NCBI RefSeq assembly: GCF_003990355.1
Contig: NZ_CP034670.1
Coordinates: 1,550,001-1,614,000, forward strand
Direction: 5' to 3'
Origin: Eikenella corrodens
GTDB lineage: Bacteria > Pseudomonadota > Gammaproteobacteria > Burkholderiales > Neisseriaceae
DNA length: 64,000 bases
Shown piece by piece: positions 10,001-17,199 of this stretch. The notes below the pieces were generated by a model. It did not search any database and had not been told where the DNA came from. It was given only the letters and a program-made list of their open reading frames with translations. The translations under genes were made by a program, and so were the position numbers. Each line of letters opens with the position of its first letter. The first letter of the stretch is position 1.

Positions 10001-10417
10001 GAACAGGGCGGGATCGACATAATTGCGGTCGGCGATGCCGTAGTTGTTCATCCACACGTCCACGGTCTGCTCCGTACCGTCGATGGTAACGGGGATGCGG
10101 CCTTTGCCGCTGATGCCGCGGATATTGGGCGTAATCGCGCTGCCGGCGTTGCGGGTGTTCATGTTGTACACGCCGTTTAAGCCTTTGAACACGTCGCCGG
10201 CGGCATCCGTGCGGTAGCGTTCGAGGTATTCGCGGCCGGCGTAGACGCTGGAAACGTTTTTGCGGTACACGTCGTCCGCCCCTCGCTGGTCGCGGCTGCG
10301 GGCTTTGATTTCGATGGTTTCGAGCTCGGCGGAAGTATCGGCGGCAGCCTGCATGTGGGCAAAGGCGGCGGCCAGCAGCAACACCAATGCGCTGGGGCGA
10401 AAGACTTGCGGCTTCAT
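7076..10417 (-). CDS. Large TonB-dependent outer membrane receptor
   Basis: The 1113-residue product has a signal peptide (about residues 1-26), a TonB-box-like LETIEIKA, a plug domain (RGISGKGRIPVTIDGTEQ, VEKGPAMTRG, GVGGAVSIRTI) and a long beta-barrel ending in an aromatic residue (TITLGLKARF). Such receptors import iron, haem or zinc compounds across the outer membrane with TonB-ExbBD. Its size and long extracellular loops recall the neisserial TdfG-type or HasR-type receptors, but the ligand cannot be read from the sequence. A Fur-like site lies upstream (10531-10549), so metal control is likely. An exact Neisseria-type uptake sequence lies inside the gene (9609-9620), a sign of transfer from Neisseria. 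Confidence 0.88.
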   Translation of the reverse strand: MKPQVFRPSALVLLLAAAFAHMQAAADTSAELETIEIKARSRDQRGADDVYRKNVSSVYAGREYLERYRTDAAGDVFKGLNGVYNMNTRNAGSAITPNIRGISGKGRIPVTIDGTEQTVDVWMNNYGIADRNYVDPALFRSITVEKGPAMTRGVKSGVGGAVSIRTIEPADIITEGKSWGVEVKTEFSNNTAKPLQNLNDYLGKDYRTLPGNPTADGASGTLGGNVPFAGLNFYGTDADKPRQSSRFAEFKNDRNLLFSAAFKTDLSDGLIAYSDRRKGTYFSGKRGASGYLNNAIYDSEDPRADRSDALIPDMADLYRPGEQVPNSNVSSRSLLIKNNWYLPHDQQINLHYMDTKIRFGEMNPFINNLLLGLGSQYNMQRKRYDIAPVQGIDSDIRSRTYKLGYQWQPEGSRWIDLKADIWRVHTSSTRHQSGGPDLAVPYGDNKYDAWARCFRHNLQPDPARGIASCQELIDEGYDRNTPPNDPPVIDGANTVFSGAVQTTKATRTGFNISNRMRLNDRFSLTLSARHQYEKLDESSEVAKNDQDFFGVMDAVTALTKLTGPRSGRRKEWGAQLSFDWRPTERLKIEGGIRYDRFWAFDDLLARARASRNPAYSVTQNADGGNVISGIALPYLQLMTQEEIDAYRRARAEIDADPGNFETIYRNFEQRYGFFPDESLSRHDQNGNTGYVDGNGQYQAFDESRTVLYRPVRPKIVEYGNRKFHGPAFENGLFDQRVSNPQGRQGSYYRYLRVSRGARFEYHPNDDSYPFDYGYEASQYQENANDDNSPDYRTRRNDLASTDLPDEARHIHTPITGDANYPPVKRLNGSAWSPMLALSYDLTDNSRLHLRWAQMTRFPSIYEATNMSFGAVYLEAMLPSFDLKPERSTNWEIGYSYNFAPLWSRLREGDVRLTYFSNTIKNVIDTAANKDLIQYDRKITQGIELQSRLDFGRFFMSLGGTYRLKQETCDENLSFAYDMYYNSVPACIEGGIGATRFYQSIQPKYSINLDLGVRLFGEKLELGIRGIHHSRRDSKQHDQLIEQGMGRLLKTTGQAYHWRASTIWDAYARYRIGNKLSLNLGVNNLTNRYYLDPMSNVPTPGPDRTITLGLKARF

Positions 10418-10530
10418 TTGTTAGCATACTATAAATATTGGTAACCAAAATATACGATGAATAAGGTTTATTCCTTATTTTTTATAGTTATATTGAAAAT
10501 AAACGTTAAGAACATTCTTATATTATTTAA

Positions 10531-10549
10531 TTTGAGAATTATTTTCAAT
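10531..10549. promoter_or_regulatory. Fur-like operator upstream of the TonB receptor
   Basis: On the minus strand the site reads ATTGAAAATAATTCTCAAA, close to the Fur box AT-rich pattern (ATAATnATTCTCATT type). It lies in the AT-rich 330-bp gap between the receptor and a divergent lipoprotein gene, about 115-130 bp upstream of the receptor start. The rest of that gap holds only AT-rich promoter-like sequence. Confidence 0.5.
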
Positions 10550-10747
10550 AGTAAAAAGGTATTAGTTTAGAGATAGGATGCGGAGGAACAACAAATCAAT
10601 CGTTGTATACGGTTTGGAGAAACCAGAAGTTGGGCGAAGAACGTGCCTTATCGGCTATGATTTTGAAAAACACAGCAGTCTTCTTTACAATACCGCCCGG
10701 CAGCAATGCTGCCTTATCCGAACCAACCTTAAAAGAAGGAATGATTT

Positions 10748-11413
10748 ATGAAGTCCAAACAAACACTTTGGTTGTTGTGCGTGGCCGCCGTACTCGGCCT
10801 TTCCGCCTGTGGCGGCAAAGGCGGGAATGAACAAGCCCCGGCACAGCAGCAGCAGCAGCAAGCTTCGCAAAGCCAGGAAGCCAGCCAGCAGGCTGAAAGC
10901 GGCAGCCAACAGGAAGCTGCTTCTATGGATAACTTCCTGAGCAACGCCCAAGCTTTGCAGGCAGCGGAAGATTCTCTCAAAGCCCTGCCGCAGTTCTCCG
11001 GCAAGGAATTGAATGTATTCCAAAACGTTCAATTCTATGGCAGCAGCCGTCCGCGCATTGAAATCGACATCCAAGACCCGGAAAAACCGGATAATATCGA
11101 CCACTACACCTATGAAGACGGCAAATGGAGCGAACCGCAGCCGGTACAAATCTCCGGCGGCGGCGACATGAAAGACAACGTAACCCCGCTGAAAGACATC
11201 AAATTCGCCACCGTGGCCACCATTGCCAAAACCTGGGGCGAGAAAGCCAAGGAAGTGGAAGCCGCTGAAACCCAACTGGATTTCGTCAGCTTCCAACTTT
11301 GGGTGCCGAACCAAACCCGCCGCTGGATCACTTCCACCATCGAAACCCCGCGCGCCAAATACTCTGCCGATTTCAATGCAGACGGCACTTTGAAAGACTT
11401 CAAAAAGCAGTAA
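10748..11413 (+). CDS. Hypothetical lipoprotein with glutamine-rich linker
   Basis: The signal peptide ends in a lipobox (GLSACGG, Cys at about residue 20), so the product should be lipid-anchored. A low-complexity segment rich in Q, S, A and E (about residues 28-60) links it to a soluble domain. That domain holds the segments VQFYGSSRPRIEIDIQDPEK and HYTYEDGKWSEPQPVQISGG. The start is supported by AAGAAGGA seven bases upstream. I do not recognise the domain. It is divergent from the metal-type receptor gene and followed by two inverted uptake-sequence pairs. Confidence 0.8.
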   Translation: MKSKQTLWLLCVAAVLGLSACGGKGGNEQAPAQQQQQQASQSQEASQQAESGSQQEAASMDNFLSNAQALQAAEDSLKALPQFSGKELNVFQNVQFYGSSRPRIEIDIQDPEKPDNIDHYTYEDGKWSEPQPVQISGGGDMKDNVTPLKDIKFATVATIAKTWGEKAKEVEAAETQLDFVSFQLWVPNQTRRWITSTIETPRAKYSADFNADGTLKDFKKQ

Positions 11414-11439
11414 TACAAAGAGCAGTTTAGAGAGTAAGC

Positions 11440-11505
11440 AAAGGCTACCTGAAAACGTAACGCAGTGAAGTTTCTGCGAAGCTAAATTTTTCAGGTAGCC
11501 TTTTA
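11440..11505 (+). terminator. Inverted uptake-sequence pair behind lipoprotein gene
   Basis: AAGGCTACCTGAAAA and TTTTTCAGGTAGCCTTTTA face each other over a 35-base loop, with T-residues after the stem. A second pair follows at 11543-11593 and may serve the convergent araC-type gene. Confidence 0.5.
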
Positions 11506-11542
11506 TCTTGAATGGGTAAAACCAGATACCGCCATAGGCAGC

Positions 11543-11593
11543 AAAAGGCTACCTGAAAACACAGCGGACACGGCGCATGTTTTCAGGTAGCCT
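11543..11593 (-). terminator. Inverted uptake-sequence pair behind AraC-type gene
   Basis: AAAAGGCTACCTGAAAAC pairs with GTTTTCAGGTAGCCTT. On the minus strand the stem is followed by TTTTGC, so it could end transcription of the regulator. Confidence 0.5.
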
Positions 11594-11614
11594 TCATCCA
11601 TTAAAACACTATGC

Positions 11615-12523
11615 TCAAACCACAGCCTTTTCTGCCTCTTCCAACTGTTGCACGCGATATTGCTTCGGCGTTTGCCCGAAATACTGCTTAAACGCTCGGT
11701 TGAAATGCGATTCCGACACAAAGCCGTTTTCCAGCGCAATGCGCAAAATCGTATCCGCACTTGCCGCCAGCTGCACCGCCGCCTGCTGCAGGCGGATCGA
11801 CAGCACAAAGCGGTGCGGGCTTTCTCCGATTACCGATTTAAACAAACGCATCAGCTGCGCCCGCGAGAGTTTGGCCATTTCCGCCATCCGCGCAATCGAC
11901 CAATCTTCCTGCGGCGCGAGCAACACCGCCTGCAACAGCCCGCTGAGGCGCGGGTCTTCCAGCTGCGATAAAAAAGAAGGATCGCTGCTCTGCTGCCGGT
12001 AGCGCCGCAACACCGCCACCAGCATCACCTGCGAAAGCGCATTCACCACCGTGCCGCTGCCGTAACGCAGCCGTTCCGCCTCATCCAGCATCATCGCTGC
12101 CGTTTGCCGCATTTCCGGCAGCGGCAGCAGCAAGCATTCCGGCATGCCCAGCCACAGTGCCGCATGGCGCGTGTAGCGGTATTGGCCGCACAAAAGCTGC
12201 AAGCGGTTGCCACCGCAGTCTTTCACCGCCAACACACCGCCTTCGTGAAGCTGCGGCTTGCCTGCCGGTTGCGCCAAACCCTCCAAACTGTCGGCAATGC
12301 TGTGTGCCGTATCGTAGGGCAGCAGCACCGCATCGCCCGCGTGCAGCGCCACCGCCGGCCCGCTGCCCGCCCGCAGCCAGCCGCCGCCCGACACCACCCA
12401 ATGCAGCCGCGCCGTTTCCGGCTCGGTTTTGTGTTCCAAATGAAACCCGCCGCCCAGCCGGCAGCACACATCAATCCGACCGCGCAGCCGCGCCAGATAA
12501 ATTAATTTGTCCAACACATCCAT
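11615..12523 (-). CDS. AraC-family transcriptional regulator with cupin domain
   Basis: The N-terminal half looks like a cupin sensor domain of the AraC_binding/Cupin_6 type (RLHWVVSGGGWLRAG, AGDAVLLPYDTAHS). The C-terminal 100 residues form two helix-turn-helix motifs (WSIARMAEMAKLSRAQLMRL and ESHFNRAFKQYFGQTPKQYR), the typical AraC DNA-binding domain. I chose the ATG at 12523, which has GGGAG eight bases upstream; the frame stays open further up, but only through a Correia element. The gene is divergent from the AhpD-like gene at 12863, the usual arrangement for a regulator and its target. Confidence 0.88.
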   Translation of the reverse strand: MDVLDKLIYLARLRGRIDVCCRLGGGFHLEHKTEPETARLHWVVSGGGWLRAGSGPAVALHAGDAVLLPYDTAHSIADSLEGLAQPAGKPQLHEGGVLAVKDCGGNRLQLLCGQYRYTRHAALWLGMPECLLLPLPEMRQTAAMMLDEAERLRYGSGTVVNALSQVMLVAVLRRYRQQSSDPSFLSQLEDPRLSGLLQAVLLAPQEDWSIARMAEMAKLSRAQLMRLFKSVIGESPHRFVLSIRLQQAAVQLAASADTILRIALENGFVSESHFNRAFKQYFGQTPKQYRVQQLEEAEKAVV

Positions 12524-12609
12524 TTCCATTCTCCCAGATTGTTCGGCGGGGAATATGTCGCCAAAACACTCCGCCTCCTGCAGTCTTGCCTTACCGCCAT
12601 GCCAGAAAA

Positions 12610-12714
12610 TATAGTGAATTAACAAAAACCAGTACAGCGTTGCCTCGCCTTGCCGTAACGTGTGTACTGTCTGCGGCTCGCCGCCTTGTCCTGATTTAAA
12701 TTTAATCCACTATA
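12610..12714. repeat. Correia-type repeat element (short form)
   Basis: The element runs from TATAGTGAATTAACAAAAAC to TTTAAATTTAATCCACTATA with the usual inner blocks CAGTACAGCGTTGCCTCGCC and GTACTGTCTGCGGCTCGCCG. It lies between the AraC-type gene and its divergent neighbour; the rest of the 12524-12862 gap shows no clear promoter motif. Confidence 0.9.
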
Positions 12715-12862
12715 ATTGCTCCGGCCATAGCGCGCAGTCAAAAAAATGAGACGATCAGTCAATCCCTGCCCTAAAACTTATGCCATCATACGCCCCGTCA
12801 AACGGTTTCGGCAAAAGCCGTCCGTTCAAATTTTATTTCAGTTTATTTGTTAGGAGAACACC

Positions 12863-13204
12863 ATGTTTTTAGATTGGAAAAAACACGCCGCCCACGTTAA
12901 ACAATCATTTGCCAAGCTCGGCAAAAACCACCCCAAAATGCTGGCCGGTTACGCCGCACTCGAAAGCGCCGCCGCAGCCGAAGCGCTGGATGCCAAAACC
13001 CGCGAACTCATCGCCCTGGCCGTGGCCGTTACCACCCGCTGCGAAAGCTGCATTTCCGTGCATGCCCAAGCCGCTGTGAAAGCCGGTGCCACCGAGAGCG
13101 AAGTGGCCGGTGCGCTCGCCACCGCCATCTCCCTCAACGCCGGTGCCGCCTACACCTACTCCCTGCGCGCCCTCGAAGCCGTGGAAGACGCCCGCGAAGC
13201 CTAA
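12863..13204 (+). CDS. AhpD-like / carboxymuconolactone decarboxylase family protein
   Basis: The 113-residue all-helical product has the AhpD-type redox motif CESCISVH (Cys 60 and Cys 63 with a nearby His). It is followed by AAVKAGATESEVAGALATA, as in the CMD/AhpD fold. Members of this subgroup act as small alkylhydroperoxidase-like antioxidant proteins in the cytoplasm. The start has a good ribosome site (TAGGAGAACACC-ATG). The divergent AraC-type regulator probably controls it, and a rhodanese gene follows on the same strand. The exact substrate is not clear. Confidence 0.88.
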   Translation: MFLDWKKHAAHVKQSFAKLGKNHPKMLAGYAALESAAAAEALDAKTRELIALAVAVTTRCESCISVHAQAAVKAGATESEVAGALATAISLNAGAAYTYSLRALEAVEDAREA

Positions 13205-13278
13205 ACCTGGTTTTCAGGTAGCCTTTATTGAATAACAGGCTACCTGAAAAACTCCCCCTCCATCAAGAAAGGTACGTC

Positions 13279-13665
13279 ATGAAGAAAACCCTCTCTCTAG
13301 CCGCCATCGCCCTGTTGGCCGCCCTGCCCGTTGCCGCTTCCGCCCACGGCCAGCACAGCCGCAAGCCTGCCCAGCAGCAAAGCCGGCCGCGCCACGCCCC
13401 CGCCCGCCAAGAAGCCGTGTGGATCGACGTGCGCACGCCCGAAGAATATGCCGCAGGCCATCTGGAAAACGCCAAAAACATTCCGCACGACCAAATCGGC
13501 CAACAGATTACCGCCCACGTTCCCAATAAAAACACCCCCGTCAACCTCTACTGCCGCAGCGGCCGCCGTGCCGAAACCGCCAAACAAGTATTGGAAAGCA
13601 TGGGCTACACCAAGGTGCAAAACCGCGGCGGCTACGAACAGCTCAAACAGTCCGGCCTGCACTGA
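13279..13665 (+). CDS. Periplasmic rhodanese-like sulfurtransferase
   Basis: The product has a signal peptide (about residues 1-22, ending VAASAHG) and a single rhodanese domain. The motif VWIDVRTPEEYAAGHLENA opens the domain and the active-site loop is CRSGRRAE with the catalytic cysteine at residue 92. It resembles PspE-type periplasmic rhodaneses. The ATG at 13279 is chosen because it begins the signal peptide and has AAGAAAGG upstream; the longer frame starts in an uptake sequence. It sits 74 bp behind the AhpD-like gene and ahead of a tight inverted uptake-sequence pair. Confidence 0.88.
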   Translation: MKKTLSLAAIALLAALPVAASAHGQHSRKPAQQQSRPRHAPARQEAVWIDVRTPEEYAAGHLENAKNIPHDQIGQQITAHVPNKNTPVNLYCRSGRRAETAKQVLESMGYTKVQNRGGYEQLKQSGLH

Positions 13666-13705
13666 TGCCTGCGGCTGATTGCTGAAACACATCACGCCAC
13701 TACCC

Positions 13706-13738
13706 AAAAGGCTACCTGAAATTTTTCAGGTAGCCTTT
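13706..13738. terminator. Compact inverted uptake-sequence hairpin, bidirectional
   Basis: AAAAGGCTACCTGAAA faces TTTCAGGTAGCCTTT with almost no loop. It lies between two convergent genes and has T-runs on both sides, so it could terminate both. Confidence 0.65.
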
Positions 13739-13754
13739 CCTTCAGCCCAATCCC

Positions 13755-14186
13755 CTATCGCTTCAACGCCAACACCAGCACCCCGCCGGCAATCATCGCA
13801 ATCCCCAGCCATTCCTGCGCCCCCGGCCGCTCTTTAAGGAACACCACCGCCATCAGCGCCACCAGCACGATGCTGAATTTATCCACCGGCGCCACCTTGG
13901 AAGCCTCACCCATCTGCAAAGCCTTGAAATAAGCCAGCCAAGAAGCCCCCGTGGCCAGGCCGGAAAGAATCAGGAACGCCCAGTTGCTCCCCGAAAAACC
14001 GCCCACGCCCTGCCATTTGCCGGTATAGCTCAGAAACGCTGCCAAAGCCGCGATGATCACCAAGGTGCGGATAAAGGTGGCGAAATCCGAATCGATGCCC
14101 TGCAAGCCCAGTTTGGCAAAAATCGCCGTGAGCGCCGCGAAAAAGGCCGAAGCTAAAGCCCAATAGAGCCAAGCGTTTGAGGCCAT
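13755..14186 (-). CDS. EamA-family transporter (single-domain)
   Basis: This is a half-length drug/metabolite transporter of 143 aa with five hydrophobic spans. It carries the EamA pattern LASAFFAALTAIFAKLGLQG at the start and KVAPVDKFSIVLVALMAVVFLKERPGAQEWLGIAMIAGG near the end, in two stretches. Single-domain members usually form dimers in the inner membrane. The ATG at 14186 (MASNAWLYW) is favoured by AAAGGAATAACAAT upstream; a start eight codons earlier is possible. The substrate is unknown. Confidence 0.82.
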   Translation of the reverse strand: MASNAWLYWALASAFFAALTAIFAKLGLQGIDSDFATFIRTLVIIAALAAFLSYTGKWQGVGGFSGSNWAFLILSGLATGASWLAYFKALQMGEASKVAPVDKFSIVLVALMAVVFLKERPGAQEWLGIAMIAGGVLVLALKR

Positions 14187-14270
14187 ATTGTTATTCCTTT
14201 GCATATTCATTCAAGAAGGCTGCCTAATCTGCCCATCCATTTTTCAGGTAGCCTGTTCTTACCACAACCG

Positions 14271-14620
14271 CTACATACCGCGGCGCGAGTGTTCAAGTAA
14301 TATACTGCCTTTTGAAAACCAATAATTACCAATAGCCTCTAATGGACTAAAACTATTCGTGCTATTCTTCTCTGCCGTACTCCTATTAGCATTACCATAG
14401 GCAGTGTCACTCACAGAAAAATAGAGTCGTCTGGTTTGGTTACCGCGAATGTTGTAGCTGTACCCGGTGTGCTACCTGCAGTTTTAGCAATAAGGCATTT
14501 TGCCGGATTATCACACAGAGGTCTGTCAGAGCCTGTAGTGTTTCGATGTGCCGCCGTTAAGATATCAAGAATACCAATTGGGAGAGACACGGTATTCCGG
14601 TTTGGTTTGTCGGAAGGCTA
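14271..14620 (-). pseudogene. Decayed coding remnant with frameshift
   Basis: On the minus strand two good-looking open segments follow each other in different frames. The first (about 14620 to 14411) reads ...NRNTVSLPIGILDILTAAHR...LCDNPAKCLIAKTAGSTPG. The second (about 14460 to 14271) reads YSYNIRGNQTRRLYFSVSDT...SPLEAIGNYWFSKGSILLEHS and then stops. Composition is less G+C rich than the neighbours. It looks like the C-terminal end of a secreted or surface protein whose 5' part is gone. The family is not recognised. The rest of the 14187-14946 gap shows uptake sequences and the promoter region of the next gene only. Confidence 0.4.
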
Positions 14621-14946
14621 ATATGCAAAGCCGGCCGACGCGGCAGAATTTCAGCCCGCTTGCCCAACCCAAGGTTCAGGCTGCCTGAAACCCGAGAGTG
14701 CAGGCTTCAGCAATATCTCCCCAGTTGATTGTTTTTGCAAACACGCGATACAATTTCAATGCCGTATCGTGAGCGATCCGGCGCATTCTTGAATACGGCG
14801 GATTGTAACCGTAAACCTGCATAGGTTACAAACGACGCATTGTGCGTGGTTGGGCAGTTCAATAGTGCTTGCAGCTTCGCCGTGTTTTGCGGGAAGTGCC
14901 ATACCGGCAATGGCACCAATTAACTAACTTACAAGGAATTATAACT

Positions 14947-15843
14947 ATGAAACAGATTATTGTCGCGCTATCCGCCGCTTTGATGCTCTCTGCCTGTTTG
15001 GAAGACAAAGCGGGTTCTTCCTCCCCGAAACCGGACAACCCCCCGGCATCCCAGCAGCAGTCGCAGCCTCAAACCGAAAACCGGCCGACACAACCGCCCC
15101 CCCGTCCTCAAACGCCCGATCGGGAGGAAACACCAACACCGACACCAGCACCGTACAAACCCGTTGCGTCCAGCAACTTCGGCCAGTACGAAATCGATGC
15201 GTTCGGCTACAAATGGGTGGTACGCGATTCGTCTTGGCGCGACGGCGGGCCGCAGGTTAATGATGAATGGTCATTCGCCAACGTGGTTAAAAACGACAAC
15301 GGCTTGGATTTGAAAATCTCCCACAACGCAAAGGGAGAGCCGGTGGGGGCAGAGCTGATTTCTGTTGATTCGATGGGCTACGGGGAATACGAGCTTGCCT
15401 TCGAAAGCGATTGGAGCCGGTTCGACAATTCCGTCGTATTCGGCTTCTTCACATACAACTGGCTGGAAGACACCCCGGGCTATCAGGAAATCGACGCCAT
15501 CGAAACTTCGCGCTGGGGCAACACCCTGCTGAAAAGCAAGGCAACCTACTATCCCGACAACGAATTCAAAAACCGCGTTACCGGCCCGGATTACTTCTGG
15601 CCGGAAAGCATGAGGAAAGGCATCGTCCGGATGCGGTGGTCGAAAAACCGCGTCGACTGGACCTTCCTGGACGGTTCGACAGGCAAGGTGGTGTACACCG
15701 CCAGCCGCACCGAGCGCGTGCCCGTTCCGGGCAAACAGCAGGTTCACATCAACCTGTGGAACAGCGACGAAGGCGACTGGAAAAACGCCAAGCCGCAAAC
15801 GGTACGCCTGACCGGGTTCAAATACACCCCATCCGACCGGTAA
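14947..15843 (+). CDS. GH16-like putative glycosidase lipoprotein
   Basis: The signal peptide ends in a lipobox (LMLSACLED, Cys 17). A proline-rich linker (about residues 22-75) leads to a jelly-roll-like domain with YGEYELAFES, FGFFTYNW and HINLWNSDEGDW. The motif EIDAIE (Glu 181, Asp 183, Glu 186) matches the catalytic E-[ILV]-D-x-x-E signature of glycoside hydrolase family 16 enzymes with the beta-bulge, which cleave beta-glucans or related galactans. The assignment rests on this motif and the surrounding pattern, so a lectin-like or inactive relative is possible. The start has AAGGA upstream, and a strong terminator follows. It would act on the cell surface or in the periplasm. Confidence 0.7.
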   Translation: MKQIIVALSAALMLSACLEDKAGSSSPKPDNPPASQQQSQPQTENRPTQPPPRPQTPDREETPTPTPAPYKPVASSNFGQYEIDAFGYKWVVRDSSWRDGGPQVNDEWSFANVVKNDNGLDLKISHNAKGEPVGAELISVDSMGYGEYELAFESDWSRFDNSVVFGFFTYNWLEDTPGYQEIDAIETSRWGNTLLKSKATYYPDNEFKNRVTGPDYFWPESMRKGIVRMRWSKNRVDWTFLDGSTGKVVYTASRTERVPVPGKQQVHINLWNSDEGDWKNAKPQTVRLTGFKYTPSDR

Positions 15844-15862
15844 GCACATACCGAACATCAGC

Positions 15863-15901
15863 AAAGCGGGGCGGGCAGCCGGATTGCCCGCCCCGCTTTT
15901 T
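15863..15901 (+). terminator. Intrinsic terminator of the GH16-like gene
   Basis: AGCGGGGCGGGCA and TGCCCGCCCCGCT form a perfect 13-bp stem with a short loop followed by TTTTT. Confidence 0.9.
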
Positions 15902-15998
15902 GCCGCCGCTGCTTTTCAGGTAGCCGCACGGATGCCACGCGCGCCCCGATCCGCTACAATACCGCCCGTTTCCCCACTTTTCACAGAAAGGATTCCCC

Positions 15999-16910
15999 AT
16001 GAACAGCCTATTGCGCCGCAGCCTCGGCCTCTCCCTGCTCACCCTATCCCTCTCCGCCTGCGGCCTCCTCGGCGGCAGCAGCGGCTCGCAAACCCCGTCC
16101 CGCCAGCCGCTCACCGCCACCCGCAAGCCCCAAGCCGTTATCGGCCTGGCTCTGGGCGGCGGCGCATCCAAAGGCTTCGCCCATATCGGCGTGATTAAAG
16201 TGTTGGAAGAAAACAATATTCCCGTGAAAATCATTACCGGCACCAGCGCCGGCGCCCTGGTGGGCAGCCTCTACGCCTCCGGCATGAACGCTCCCCGCCT
16301 GCAGCGTGAAGCGGAAAACCTGCAACGCGCCGATTTGGTGGATTTAACTCTCTCCACCAGCGGCTTTATCCGCGGCGAAAAACTGCAAAACTACATCAAC
16401 CGCCAAGTGGGCAACCGCCCCATCCAAAACCTGCCGCGCAAATTCGCCGCCGTGGCCACCGAATTCGACACCGGCCGCAGCGTGGTATTCCGCAGCGGCA
16501 ACACCGGCCAGGCCGTGCGCGCTTCCGCCAGCATCCCCAACGTGTTCCAGCCCGCAGTAATCAACGGCAAACGCTATGTGGACGGCGGCCTCACCGCCCC
16601 CGTGCCCGTATCCGCCGCCCGCCAGATGGGAGCCAATGTGGTGATTGCGGTGGACATTTCCGCCAAGCCCGCCCGCATCAGCCAAAGCGGCTTCTTCTCC
16701 TACCTCGACCAAAGCCTCAACATCATGAGCACCCCCGCCCTCAACAGCGAGCTGGCCAAGGCCGACGTAGTGATCAAACCACAGGTGCAGCATCTCGGCG
16801 CCGTGGGTGGTTTCGATGAAAAAGCCCACGCCATCAAGCTCGGCGAAGACGCCGCCCGCGCCGCCCTGCCGCAAATCCGCGCCGTGTTGCAGCGCTACCA
16901 AGTACATTGA
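15999..16910 (+). CDS. Patatin-like phospholipase lipoprotein
   Basis: The product has a lipoprotein signal (LSLSACGLLGG) and one patatin domain. GLALGGGASKGFAHIG forms the oxyanion loop, GTSAGALVG the nucleophile elbow (Ser 83), and YVDGGLTAPVP the dyad aspartate (about Asp 195). Patatin-like proteins hydrolyse acyl esters of phospholipids. This bacterial RssA/YchK-like type is usually monodomain at about 300 aa, as here. Being lipid-anchored, it probably faces the periplasm or surface. A good start lies behind AAAGGATTCCCC. It stands alone between a terminator and an uptake-sequence cluster. Confidence 0.9.
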   Translation: MNSLLRRSLGLSLLTLSLSACGLLGGSSGSQTPSRQPLTATRKPQAVIGLALGGGASKGFAHIGVIKVLEENNIPVKIITGTSAGALVGSLYASGMNAPRLQREAENLQRADLVDLTLSTSGFIRGEKLQNYINRQVGNRPIQNLPRKFAAVATEFDTGRSVVFRSGNTGQAVRASASIPNVFQPAVINGKRYVDGGLTAPVPVSAARQMGANVVIAVDISAKPARISQSGFFSYLDQSLNIMSTPALNSELAKADVVIKPQVQHLGAVGGFDEKAHAIKLGEDAARAALPQIRAVLQRYQVH

Positions 16911-16920
16911 TGCCCATGCA

Positions 16921-17170
16921 AAAGGCTACCTGAAAATTTCAGGCCCGCAGAAGCCCGCCAAACTCGTTTTCAGGTAGCCTCTTCAGCCCAGCCCGCCAGC
17001 ATCAAAAGGCTGGCTGAAGCCCTACCGCACAATGCTGTTGCGCAAGGCCGGCTATTTTTCAAGTAGCCTGTTCCGCATCCCAATGGCCCGAAACCTGCCG
17101 CACAGCCCATTTGGCCGCACCCGATTTTTCAGGTAGCCCATATCCCGATTGGGGCTACCTGAAAAATTTC
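16921..17170. repeat. Cluster of Eikenella uptake sequences
   Basis: About 250 bases without a gene hold at least five full or near copies of AGGCTACCTGAA or its complement, arranged as inverted pairs (for example 16922-16980 and 17131-17163). The first pair may terminate the patatin-like gene. Confidence 0.7.
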
Positions 17171-17199
17171 CCCTTTAAAAAACAACCCACCACACACCC

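Noticed and set aside
10603..10830. A 75-residue frame overlapping the lipoprotein start
   Set aside because: The lipoprotein frame at 10748 has a ribosome site and lipobox; this one has neither.
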